Shown here piece by piece: positions 45,512 through 53,725 of a stretch of 64,000 nt of DNA. The stretch is from an uncultured Bacteroides sp. (GTDB lineage Bacteria; Bacteroidota; Bacteroidia; Bacteroidales; Bacteroidaceae), in contig CAAEFE010000086.1 in assembly GCA_900755095.1 (NCBI GenBank), positions 101,634 through 165,633 of the forward strand, written 5' to 3'. A program made the translations under genes and the position numbers. The notes under the pieces were generated by a model. It worked only from the letters and a program-made list of their open reading frames with translations. It was not told the DNA's origin and ran no database searches. Position 1 is the first letter of the stretch. The number at the start of each line of letters is the position of its first letter.

Positions 45512-46352
45512 ACTGCCGGCTGGCGAACAGACCCAAAATCCGGATCTGGATATGAATCAGGTGGTGGGTACTCATGATATATTGATGCTTTGCTTTGATA
45601 CCTTGCGTTATGATGTCAGCAAGGAGGAAGAAGAGGCAGGAAGAACACCGGTACTGAACAGTCACGGAGGAGAATGGGAAAAAAGACATGCGCCGGGAAA
45701 TTTTACTTACCCGTCTCATTTTGCCATCTTTGCAGGATTTCTGCCTTCTCCGGCGGAACCTCATTCGCTACGCAGCCGTAAGTGGTTGTTTTTCCCTGTG
45801 CAAGCTGGTACGGGACGTATTCCGCCTGCGGGAAGTTATCCGTTTACGGAAGCAACTTTTGTGCAAAGCCTTGCCAATGTAGGTTATGAAACGATTTGTA
45901 TAGGAGGGGTGAACTTCTTCAGCAAGCGTAATGAACTGGGGCGTGTGTTTCCCGGTTACTTTACTAAAAGTTATTGGCTGCCGACCTTTGGATGCACGGC
46001 ACCCGATAGTACTGAAAAACAAATTGATTTTGCATTGAAGAAACTCGAAAACTATCCGGAGGACAAACGGATTTTTATGTATATCAATTTTTCTGCTATT
46101 CATTATCCGAACTGTCATTATGTGGAAGGCAAAATGAAGGATGATAAGGAATCACACGCTGCCGCGCTGCAATATGTCGACAGTCAGCTACCCCGTTTAT
46201 TTCAGGCCTTTCAGAAGCGGGGAAATACGCTGGTGATTGCTCTTTCCGATCATGGCACTTGCTATGGAGAGGATGGATATGAATATCATTGCATATCTCA
46301 CGAAACGGTTTATACAGTCCCTTACAAACACTTTATTTTAACGAAAAAATGA
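45498..46352 (+). CDS. STM4013-family alkaline-phosphatase-superfamily hydrolase
   Basis: 284 aa, no signal peptide. Metal/nucleophile segment ILMLCFDTLRYDV with D34 and T35, and the second metal motif ALSDHGTCYG (about 248-257). Resembles sulfatase/phosphodiesterase enzymes of the alkaline phosphatase superfamily but cytoplasmic. Overlaps both neighbours (14 bp and 4 bp), so tightly coupled. Confidence 0.82.
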   Translation: MQIDELPAGEQTQNPDLDMNQVVGTHDILMLCFDTLRYDVSKEEEEAGRTPVLNSHGGEWEKRHAPGNFTYPSHFAIFAGFLPSPAEPHSLRSRKWLFFPVQAGTGRIPPAGSYPFTEATFVQSLANVGYETICIGGVNFFSKRNELGRVFPGYFTKSYWLPTFGCTAPDSTEKQIDFALKKLENYPEDKRIFMYINFSAIHYPNCHYVEGKMKDDKESHAAALQYVDSQLPRLFQAFQKRGNTLVIALSDHGTCYGEDGYEYHCISHETVYTVPYKHFILTKK

Positions 46353-47626
46353 ATCAACCGCTACCACGATATGTAGACTATATGTATAGTTATCCACATA
46401 AAACTGCTTATCGTTCTTTTCCGTCCCCGGTTTCGCTGGTTCCTTACCTGAAACAGGTGGAAGGACAGAAAGCATCGCTTTATTTCCATATTCCTTTTTG
46501 TAGTCATAAATGTGGATATTGCAACCTGTTTTCTCTGCAAACAAATCGTGCGGATTATATCGCAACTTATTTGGAAACTCTTCACAAGCAGGCGCAACAG
46601 TTGTCTCCACTCACTACCGGACTGGCATTTGATAGTTTCGCCATTGGAGGAGGCACACCGTTGCTCCTCACTGTTCCTCAACTGGAATACTTACTGGATA
46701 CAGCTGCCTTATTCGGAGTGCATCCTTCACATACCTTTACTTCCGTAGAAACATCGCCGGAATATGCCGATCCTGCCCGTTTGGACTTATTGAAGCAAGC
46801 AGGAGTGGCTCGTGTGAGTATTGGCGTACAGAGTTTCCTTGACGAAGAATTAACTGCTTTGAAAAGACGTCCCCGGCGAGACATGATTAATCAGGCGCTG
46901 GAGGCTATCCGGAAGAGACAATTCCCGTTTTTTAATATTGATTTGATTTACGGAATCAAAGGACAAACTGTGGCCAGCTTTCTTTATTCATTGGAACAGG
47001 CTCTTCTGTTTCAGCCTAACGAACTCTTTATCTATCCGCTATATGTGCGACCGGGAACGGCTATCACGGAGCGGGAATCCGACGATGTCTGTTTTCAGAT
47101 GTATTGTGCCGCTTGTGATTTGTTGAAAGACAGAGGTTTTCTACAAACTTCGATGCGACGTTTTATTCATCATCCGTCTGCTGATGCGGAAATCTCATGT
47201 GGGGATGAAGTGATGCTGTCGTGTGGCTCCGGCGGACGCAGTTACCTGGGTAATTTGCATTATGCCACCCGGTATACTGTTTGCCAGCGTTGTATTGCCG
47301 GAGAGATAGATGATTATATGGGCACTACTGATTTTACAGTGGCTCGTAATGGATTTATTCTTTCGCAGGAAGAACAGCGGCAACGTTTTATCATTAAAAA
47401 TCTGATGTATTATATGGGGCTTGATAAGGCCGAATATGAGCGTCGTTTTGGAGAATCACCGGATAATGTGCCGTTGTTTCGACAGTTAGCTGAACGGCAA
47501 TGGATAGAAGATACGGATAACGGTCGTATTTGTCTGACTTCCGACGGAATGGCATACTCCGATTATATTGGTCAGTTGTTCATTACTCCTGAAATAAGAG
47601 AACTGATGGAAACTTATTCTTATTGA
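46349..47626 (+). CDS. STM4012-family radical SAM protein (HemN-like)
   Basis: 425 aa from the ATG at 46349, which overlaps the previous stop (ATGA); the longer frame from 46289 is inside the STM4013 gene. Cys 51, 55 and 58 in PFCSHKCGYCN hold the iron-sulphur cluster. FDSFAIGGGTPLLL and SIGVQSFLDEEL follow the oxygen-independent coproporphyrinogen oxidase pattern, with a C-terminal HemN-type domain. Not a haem gene by context. Confidence 0.85.
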   Translation: MNQPLPRYVDYMYSYPHKTAYRSFPSPVSLVPYLKQVEGQKASLYFHIPFCSHKCGYCNLFSLQTNRADYIATYLETLHKQAQQLSPLTTGLAFDSFAIGGGTPLLLTVPQLEYLLDTAALFGVHPSHTFTSVETSPEYADPARLDLLKQAGVARVSIGVQSFLDEELTALKRRPRRDMINQALEAIRKRQFPFFNIDLIYGIKGQTVASFLYSLEQALLFQPNELFIYPLYVRPGTAITERESDDVCFQMYCAACDLLKDRGFLQTSMRRFIHHPSADAEISCGDEVMLSCGSGGRSYLGNLHYATRYTVCQRCIAGEIDDYMGTTDFTVARNGFILSQEEQRQRFIIKNLMYYMGLDKAEYERRFGESPDNVPLFRQLAERQWIEDTDNGRICLTSDGMAYSDYIGQLFITPEIRELMETYSY

Positions 47627-47637
47627 ACGAAATAGAA

Positions 47638-48867
47638 ATGAAAAACGAAGGCTCTTTACTTTCCTTCAGGCGTATATATTATCGCGGCAAATTGAATAGC
47701 TGCAACTATACCTGTTCTTATTGTCCTTTCGGCAAAAAGTCGCATCTGGCAGATACGACACAGGATGAACAGGCATGGAATCGTTTTATAGCAGCTATTG
47801 AACAATGGAAAGGGGAGCCGTTGCAGTTATTTATTATTCCTTACGGTGAAGCATTGATCCATCGTTATTATCGGAAAGGAATGATGCATTTGGCAGCATT
47901 GCCACAGGTGGCTGGAATTTCCTGTCAGACTAACCTTTCTTTTCCGGCTAAACACTGGCTTGATGAGATTCGTGTGGCTCCCACTGTGATAAGTAAGATA
48001 AGGCTTTGGGCCAGTTTTCATCCTGAGATGACTTCGGTAGAGAAATTTGCGCATCAGATTCATATACTCCATCATGCGGGAATACAGGTATGTGCCGGAG
48101 CGGTAGGAAATCCCTCTGCAAAGGCTGTACTTAATGATTTACGGAATGCTCTTTTACCGGATATTTATTTATTCATTAATGCTATGCAAGGGTTAAGGGC
48201 ACCATTAAGTCAGGAAGATATTCAGTTTTTCAGTCAACTGGATAATCTTTTTGAGTATGACTTGAAGAATGCTCCGGCACAATGGGAAGTTTGCGCAGGA
48301 GGAAGGGATAATTGTTTTATCGATTGGAAAGGGGATATGTATGCTTGTCCCCGAAGCCGGGTGAAGATAGGTAATTTTTATCAAGGTGATGGAGCTGTTG
48401 TGCCGTTATCTTGCAAGAGGAAGGTTTGTGACTGTTATATTGCATTTAGTAACCTGAACAATCACCCTTTACATCGAATAATGGGAGAAGGGGCATTCTG
48501 GCGAATACCGGACAAGCCACTTATTACGACTGTTTTCTTCGATGTGGATGGAACACTGACTGATTCACAGGGAAAAGTTCCAGAAAGTTATGCTAACGCT
48601 TTGCGATATATGGCACAGTCCGTTTCCTTATATCTTGCCACTTCTCTGTCGATGGAGCAGGCGAAGAAAAAGCTGGGAAAGGCTCTTTTCGATTTATTCA
48701 GGGGAGGAGTGTTTGCAGATGGAGGTTTATTATCTTATTCGCGGCAGATTAAGTGTTTGCCGGTGAAAGTATATCCGGAGGTATATGGAGAATCGTCAAA
48801 AGTTACTATTCATAGTTATGAAGGAGTGGTTTACAAGTATAGTATATTGGTACGTGATAAAGAATAG
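47638..48867 (+). CDS. STM4011-family radical SAM protein, with interrupted C-terminal HAD domain
   Basis: 409 aa up to an in-frame TAG at 48865-48867. Start at ATG 47638 (a TTG at 47623 overlapping the previous stop is also possible). Residues 1-290: radical SAM with Cys 22, 26, 29 (NSCNYTCSYCPFG) and a second Cys group (CPRSRVKIGNF ... CKRKVCDCY). From about 294 a HAD phosphatase domain starts (TVFFDVDGTLTDSQ) and is cut by the amber codon. The same reading frame continues without stop to 49203 with the remaining HAD motifs. The radical SAM part looks functional. Confidence 0.82.
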   Translation: MKNEGSLLSFRRIYYRGKLNSCNYTCSYCPFGKKSHLADTTQDEQAWNRFIAAIEQWKGEPLQLFIIPYGEALIHRYYRKGMMHLAALPQVAGISCQTNLSFPAKHWLDEIRVAPTVISKIRLWASFHPEMTSVEKFAHQIHILHHAGIQVCAGAVGNPSAKAVLNDLRNALLPDIYLFINAMQGLRAPLSQEDIQFFSQLDNLFEYDLKNAPAQWEVCAGGRDNCFIDWKGDMYACPRSRVKIGNFYQGDGAVVPLSCKRKVCDCYIAFSNLNNHPLHRIMGEGAFWRIPDKPLITTVFFDVDGTLTDSQGKVPESYANALRYMAQSVSLYLATSLSMEQAKKKLGKALFDLFRGGVFADGGLLSYSRQIKCLPVKVYPEVYGESSKVTIHSYEGVVYKYSILVRDKE

Positions 48868-49203
48868 AGAGAATCTATTCTTACCCGGTTGAAAGAAAAT
48901 CCCTGCCAGGTCTTTCATAAAGCTCCGCTGATAACAGTCATTCATCCTGAAGCGAGTAAAAAAGAGGGGGTGCTTCAGTTATGTAAGGCTTTGGGTTTAG
49001 CTTCTGAACACACTTTAGTTGTAGGAAATTCGTTAAAGGACTGGCCGATGATGTCCGTGGTTTCTCATTCTTGTGCCGTAATGAATGCGGAACCCTTATT
49101 AAAAGAACGCGCACGTTATACGCTGAATCCGGATCGGTTGGCAGCTTTCTTTCGTTTTTCTAACGGAGATCCTATAGACCAAACCTCGTCTGATAATAGT
49201 TGA
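48868..49203 (+). pseudogene. Remainder of the HAD domain after the amber codon
   Basis: In frame with the STM4011-HAD gene. Holds HAD motif III (Lys in EASKKEGVLQLCKAL) and motif IV (VVGNSLKDWPMM). Internal TTG (48889) could restart translation, but the piece lacks motif I and so could not be active alone. Needs readthrough of TAG for a whole enzyme, or is decaying. Confidence 0.7.
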
Positions 49204-49246
49204 TATATAGCTAGTTACATCTTCATAAGAAAATAAAAACCGGTTA

Positions 49247-49281
49247 AAATTTGGTAATTATGAAAACAAAGCCCATATTTG
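49247..49281 (+). promoter_or_regulatory. Promoter upstream of the MATE gene leader
   Basis: TTTG about 49250, 20 bp, then CATATTTG (49274-49281), near consensus. Predicted start about 49287. Confidence 0.55.
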
Positions 49282-49286
49282 CAGCC

Positions 49287-49397
49287 CTGAAATAGGGACA
49301 GGCATAAAAATCCTCATCGGAGAGTGCTATAATAATAATTATAGTGCTGGATAAGATGAATGGTGCAAATCATTCGCTTGTCCGGCACTTTTTTTAT
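49287..49397 (+). ncRNA. Terminator-ended leader RNA before the MATE gene
   Basis: About 110 nt. CCCT-GAAAT-AGGG small hairpin (about 49285-49297), a TATAAT/ATTATA repeat (about 49328-49343), then a 13-pair stem (AGTGCTGGATAAG about 49342-49354 with CTTGTCCGGCACT about 49375-49387, two G-U) directly followed by seven T. Acts as terminator or attenuator 45 bp before the MATE start. Not a riboswitch class I recognise. Confidence 0.5.
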
Positions 49398-49440
49398 GTT
49401 GTAACAAAATAAGATAAAGAGGAAAAGTATCGAAGAAACT

Positions 49441-50805
49441 ATGAAAGAGTTAGATTTGACACAAGGAAGCGTACCGAAGGTATTGTTGCAGTTTGCAGTA
49501 CCTTTTCTGATTGCCAATGTGCTCCAGGCACTTTATGGCGGAGCTGACCTTTTCGTTGTCGGACAATATGATGATTCGGCAAGTGTGGCAGCCGTAGCTA
49601 TTGGTAGTCAGGTGATGCAGACAATTACAGGTATTATTCTGGGTATTACTACCGGGACAACAGTGCTGATTGCTATTGCTACCGGAGCTAAAGACAATCG
49701 AAAAGTAGCTTTTACTATCGGGTCTTCCGTATGGTTGTTTTCAATAACCGGCGTAGTGCTAACTTTGGTCATGGTGCTTTTTCATAGTCGGATAGCAGAA
49801 CTGATGCATACTCCTGTCGAAGCGATGGTAGATACGAAAAATTATATTTTGGTATGCTCTCTGGGTATTCTGTTTATAGTAGGATATAATGTTGTATGTG
49901 GTATTTTGCGTGGATTGGGTGATTCTAAAACACCACTTTATTTTGTTGGGCTGGCATGTGTGATAAATATAGTGCTCGATTTTATATTGGTCGGTTATTT
50001 CCATTGGGGGGCTACGGGAGCGGCTATCGCTACTGTAACTGCACAAGGAGTCAGCTTTGGAATAGCGCTCTGGTTCTTATACCGGCACGGATTCCATTTT
50101 GACTTTTCACGGAAAGATATTCGATTGAACCGGAATCTGTCTAAAAAGATCTTGGTGTTGGGAGCACCTATTGCTTTGCAGGATGCTTTAATCAATGTTT
50201 CTTTTCTGATTATCACTGTCATTGTCAATCAGATGGGAGTCATTGCATCTGCTTCCCTGGGTGTTGTTGAGAAAATCATCGTGTTTGCTATGCTGCCTCC
50301 GATGGCTATATCATCGGCTGTGGCAACCATGACTGCACAGAACTATGGAGCGGGACTTATCAAGAGAATGAATAAATGTCTGGCTTCGGGGATTGGGATT
50401 GCTCTTGTTTTCGGTGTGTCGGTTTGCGTGTATTCGCAATTCCTGCCGGAGACTCTTACTGCTTTCTTTACGAAAGATGCTGCTGTGGTGGCAATGGCGG
50501 CAGATTATTTGCGAGGGTATAGCATCGACTGCATCGTGGTTAGTTTCGTGTTCTGCATTAATTCTTATTTCAGCGGACAAGGAAACTCGTTATTCCCGAT
50601 GATTCACAGTCTGATAGCCACTTTCCTGTTCCGTATACCGTTGTCATACTGGTTCAGCCAGATAGATAGCTCGTCGCTGTTTATCATGGGATTTGCTCCA
50701 CCCATTTCAACGGTCGTTTCATTATTGATCTGTATCTGGTATTTACGATATACCCAAAGGAAATTATATTTGAGAGGCACAATGATGCCTGCTATGTCGA
50801 ATTAG
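49441..50805 (+). CDS. MATE-family efflux transporter
   Basis: 454 aa, 12 membrane segments, two repeated halves. N-terminal LTQGSVPKVLLQFAVPFLIANVLQALYGGADLFVVGQY is the standard MATE opening; GxxRGLGDSKTPLYFVG (about 150-166) the first-half signature, GNSLFPMIHSLIATFLFRIPLSYWF the second. Exports cationic compounds by Na+ or H+ antiport. Complete. Confidence 0.92.
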   Translation: MKELDLTQGSVPKVLLQFAVPFLIANVLQALYGGADLFVVGQYDDSASVAAVAIGSQVMQTITGIILGITTGTTVLIAIATGAKDNRKVAFTIGSSVWLFSITGVVLTLVMVLFHSRIAELMHTPVEAMVDTKNYILVCSLGILFIVGYNVVCGILRGLGDSKTPLYFVGLACVINIVLDFILVGYFHWGATGAAIATVTAQGVSFGIALWFLYRHGFHFDFSRKDIRLNRNLSKKILVLGAPIALQDALINVSFLIITVIVNQMGVIASASLGVVEKIIVFAMLPPMAISSAVATMTAQNYGAGLIKRMNKCLASGIGIALVFGVSVCVYSQFLPETLTAFFTKDAAVVAMAADYLRGYSIDCIVVSFVFCINSYFSGQGNSLFPMIHSLIATFLFRIPLSYWFSQIDSSSLFIMGFAPPISTVVSLLICIWYLRYTQRKLYLRGTMMPAMSN

Positions 50806-50845
50806 GTGTTTTTAAGTGACATATATTAACTAAAATCTATTTTGT

Positions 50846-51394
50846 ATGGAAGCTTATTTGAAGAAACTCTGTTTTGAGTATCAGGTGGATGAAAGAGAAG
50901 TGAAAGAGCTGTTGGCTCGAATGGAAATGGTGTATCTGGATAAAGGAGAAACGATTGCTTCTGCCACAATGCCAGAGCAGAGCTTGTACATTATTGTTTC
51001 CGGTATTTTGCATACATATACCACTCATGAAGGAGAAGAGAGAACCAATCGGTTTTTCTCTGCGGGTGATGCTGTGTTATGCTATAATTCAAGTCAGTAT
51101 TCTATCAAGACACTGACGAAATGTGCTGCTTATTACATCAGTGAAGAGGAGATTGAAGAGTTGTGTGCATCTTCAATTTCATTTGCGAATCTGGTCCGTC
51201 AACTGATGGAGTATCAGTTTTACTTTAAAGAGGAAGAGGATATGAATGCCCGCAAGCTGACAGTAAGGGAAAGGTACCTCTCTTTATTGGCGGAAATTCC
51301 AGATATTCTGTACAGGGTGCCATTGAAGCACATTAATCATTACTTGGGGGCAGATGTGACCAGTTTGGGATATCTGGCCGGAAGTTCTAAATAG
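50846..51394 (+). CDS. Crp/Fnr-family regulator, odd C-terminus
   Basis: 182 aa. Cyclic-nucleotide-type domain (about 20-120; LDKGETIASATMPEQSLYIIVSGIL) and start of an HTH (RVPLKHINHYLGADVTSLGYL). The end (TSLGYLAGSSK) lacks the basic SLSRIRK-type recognition helix usual here. Reading the last 23 bases in another frame gives ISGRKF and a stop, so a small frameshift near 51372 may have altered the last residues. 40 bp after the MATE gene. Confidence 0.75.
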   Translation: MEAYLKKLCFEYQVDEREVKELLARMEMVYLDKGETIASATMPEQSLYIIVSGILHTYTTHEGEERTNRFFSAGDAVLCYNSSQYSIKTLTKCAAYYISEEEIEELCASSISFANLVRQLMEYQFYFKEEEDMNARKLTVRERYLSLLAEIPDILYRVPLKHINHYLGADVTSLGYLAGSSK

Positions 51395-51501
51395 GAAATA
51401 TAACCTAGACATATTTTTCTATGTATTCCTTATCAGATGGTTCATGGCTTATTCAATCGAATCGAATTTGAAAAGTCTTTGGATTATTTGGTAAGGAATA
51501 C

Positions 51502-51509
51502 TATTTTTG
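51502..51509 (+). promoter_or_regulatory. Promoter -7 box right before the AraC gene
   Basis: TATTTTTG only 8 bp before the start codon at 51518, which implies a leaderless or almost leaderless mRNA if used. Confidence 0.45.
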
Positions 51510-51517
51510 TATTCTGA

Positions 51518-52396
51518 ATGAAAAACTCAATACCTCGATATACTTTTTATAAGCATAAGTATGGGAGTGAACTTTTGGTCGATGTAGTAGAACTGAAGTA
51601 TGTGAAGAAGTTCCTGACTAAAAGTACTGTCCACACTCTAAATTATTATGATATTACTTTTATAACAGAAGGTAAGGGAGCTTTTGCAGTCGATAACCAA
51701 ACCTATGAAGCAATTCCATGTGACGTCCTTTTTTCTAAACCGGGGGAAATCCGGAACTGGGATATTCATCATATCATCAATGGGTATGCTCTGATTTTCG
51801 AAGAAGAGTTTTTGTCTTTCCTCTTTAAAGATTCTTTGTTTGTACAGCATCTTTCGTTTTTTCAGATAGAAAGTTCTTCATCGCTACTACATTTGTCTGA
51901 TGAGCTTTATACACGCATACTTGAAACCTTGCATGATATAAAGATGGAGATTGATTCGTATCAACAGGGCGATGTACACGTTTTGAGAGCATTGCTTTAT
52001 GAAGTCCTGATGTTGCTGGATCGTGCTTATCTTAAAATGATTTCGATGGAGGAGGGCAGAAGTAGGGAAGTTTTCAATAATCATGTAAGTAAATTCATGA
52101 ATTTGGTTGCGACACATGCAAAAGAGCAACATTCGGTTCAATATTATGCGGATAAGCTCTGCATTACTCCTAACTATCTCAATGAGATGATAACCTCGAC
52201 CATGGGGTTCAGCGCAAAACAATATATTCAGGGCAAGGTGATGGAAGAGGCCAAGAGGCTGCTTGTTTATACGGACTTTCCTATAGCTGATATTGCATTT
52301 GAACTCTGTTTTTCAACGGTTTCTTATTTTATCCGTAGCTTCCGACAGCATACGGGAGAAACTCCGTTATTGTATCGTAAAGCACACAAACCGTAA
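51518..52396 (+). CDS. AraC-family regulator
   Basis: 292 aa. Sensing domain (FITEGKGAFAVDNQTYEAIPCDVLFSKPGEIRNW about 48-81) and HTH pair (about 190-290) with YYADKLCITPNYLNEMITSTMGFSAKQYI and IADIAFELCFSTVSYFIRSFRQHTG. Neighbours are a Crp/Fnr regulator upstream and a PNPOx-like gene 92 bp downstream, a possible target. Confidence 0.87.
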   Translation: MKNSIPRYTFYKHKYGSELLVDVVELKYVKKFLTKSTVHTLNYYDITFITEGKGAFAVDNQTYEAIPCDVLFSKPGEIRNWDIHHIINGYALIFEEEFLSFLFKDSLFVQHLSFFQIESSSSLLHLSDELYTRILETLHDIKMEIDSYQQGDVHVLRALLYEVLMLLDRAYLKMISMEEGRSREVFNNHVSKFMNLVATHAKEQHSVQYYADKLCITPNYLNEMITSTMGFSAKQYIQGKVMEEAKRLLVYTDFPIADIAFELCFSTVSYFIRSFRQHTGETPLLYRKAHKP

Positions 52397-52488
52397 AAAG
52401 TGCTATTTCTACCTTTCTTTTTATTGCATTGCTTTCCTGGCATTTCTCTACTTTCGCATCAGATAATAAACCAATAATAAAAAGTAAA

Positions 52489-52911
52489 ATGATGAGAGAC
52501 GCGGAAAAAACAGTAGGCAACATGATTGATAAGCTGAAAACAGCTTTTATCGGTTCGATAGACGGTGAAGGATTTCCTACCATCAAAGCAATGCTGCAAC
52601 CCAGAAAAAGAGAGGGGATAAAAACGATTTATCTGACAACAAATACTTCGTCCATGCGTGTGGCGCAATACCGGGAGAACAACCATGCATGTATCTACTT
52701 CTGCGATACGAGATTCTTTAGAGGGGTCATGCTACGCGGTATGATGGACGTCTTGACGGATAGTGCCAGTAAAGAGATGATCTGGCAGGAGGGAGATACC
52801 ATGTATTATCCGGAGGGAGTGACGGATCCCGATTACTGTGTATTGAAGTTTACTGCTATTTCAGGACGTTTCTATAGTAATTTTAAATCGGAAGATTTTG
52901 TGGTCGAATAA
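52489..52911 (+). CDS. Pyridoxamine-phosphate-oxidase-like flavin protein
   Basis: 140 aa from 52489 (the frame from 52429 adds a non-conserved 20 residues). General-stress-protein-26 type split-barrel: IGSIDGEGFPTIKAMLQP (about 21-38), IYLTTNTSSMRVAQYRENNHACIYFCD and GVMLRGMMDVLTDSASKEMIW. Binds FMN or a related flavin; substrate unknown. Followed by a long inverted repeat. Confidence 0.82.
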   Translation: MMRDAEKTVGNMIDKLKTAFIGSIDGEGFPTIKAMLQPRKREGIKTIYLTTNTSSMRVAQYRENNHACIYFCDTRFFRGVMLRGMMDVLTDSASKEMIWQEGDTMYYPEGVTDPDYCVLKFTAISGRFYSNFKSEDFVVE

Positions 52912-52944
52912 GGTGCAAGATGGGGTGATTTGAATGGTAATAAC

Positions 52945-53084
52945 GGAGTGTGTCAAAACGCAGATTAACGCAAATTATCGCAGAAATAATTTTATAAATC
53001 GTTGATTAATATATCAATATAATTGGAATAATCTGCGATAATTTGCGTTAATCTGCGTTTTATTATTCATTATGACACACCTCC
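52945..53084. repeat. MITE-like 140-bp inverted repeat
   Basis: Perfect 30-bp arms (52955-52984 with 53032-53061; core CGCAGATTAACGCAAATTA) around a 47-bp AT-rich centre, bracketed by GGAGTGTGTCA and TGACACACCTCC. Lies between convergent genes and could serve as a two-way terminator. Confidence 0.7.
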
Positions 53085-53100
53085 TTATATAGTATCTATA

Positions 53101-53721
53101 CTATTCCTCATAACACAATAAGTTCTGCAATTGGTTGATGATGTTTTGTTTCCATTCTTGCAGGAAGTCAGCAAAAGCGGCTTCATCTTCCAAGAATAAA
53201 GATACTATCAGGTTCTTGGCAAGAAATGGATAGCTCAATAGGCTGTAGACAGTCAGAAATACAATATGTATCGGAACCTTTTTAAGTTTACCGTCTTCCA
53301 TTGCTGTCAGTATACTGTCTTTCACTTGGGATAAAGCATCTCCGAACTGAAGTTCTTTTGCAGTGGCAAGCAAGTGGTTTACATCACGCTGTATTTCTCC
53401 GCAAATGAATCTGGGAAGACAGGGATTACTTGTGAAAAGCTCAATATACTCATCCAGAATCATGCTTAGTCGCTCCATAAATGGGATATCCTGTTTTACT
53501 ATATCCTGTATTTTCGGCATTAAAGACATGACTATCGAGCCGAACACGGCTTTGAACATCTTATCTTTGGTTCTGAAATAATAATGTAAAGTGGGTCGGT
53601 TGATTCCTACCGTTGCAGCAATATCACTCATGCTGGTCTCCACAAATCCTTTTTCTATAAAAAGTTGTTGGGCAGTTTTTATTATTTGCTGCTCTAAATC
53701 GCTATGTTCCGTTGTAGCCAT
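53101..53721 (-). CDS. TetR/AcrR-family repressor
   Basis: 206 aa. N-terminal TetR HTH (about 8-55; IIKTAQQLFIEKGFVETSMSDIAATVGINRPTLHYYFRTKDKMF), helical ligand domain after. Lies 4 bp after the giant activase gene on the same strand, so probably in its operon and regulating it; a palindromic operator candidate is at 57969-57982. Confidence 0.88.
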   Translation of the reverse strand: MATTEHSDLEQQIIKTAQQLFIEKGFVETSMSDIAATVGINRPTLHYYFRTKDKMFKAVFGSIVMSLMPKIQDIVKQDIPFMERLSMILDEYIELFTSNPCLPRFICGEIQRDVNHLLATAKELQFGDALSQVKDSILTAMEDGKLKKVPIHIVFLTVYSLLSYPFLAKNLIVSLFLEDEAAFADFLQEWKQNIINQLQNLLCYEE

Positions 53722-53725
53722 AATT

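Noticed and set aside
46349..47626. hemN/hemZ haem biosynthesis gene
   Set aside because: HemN-like motifs are present, but the operon context and sequence fit the STM4012 family.
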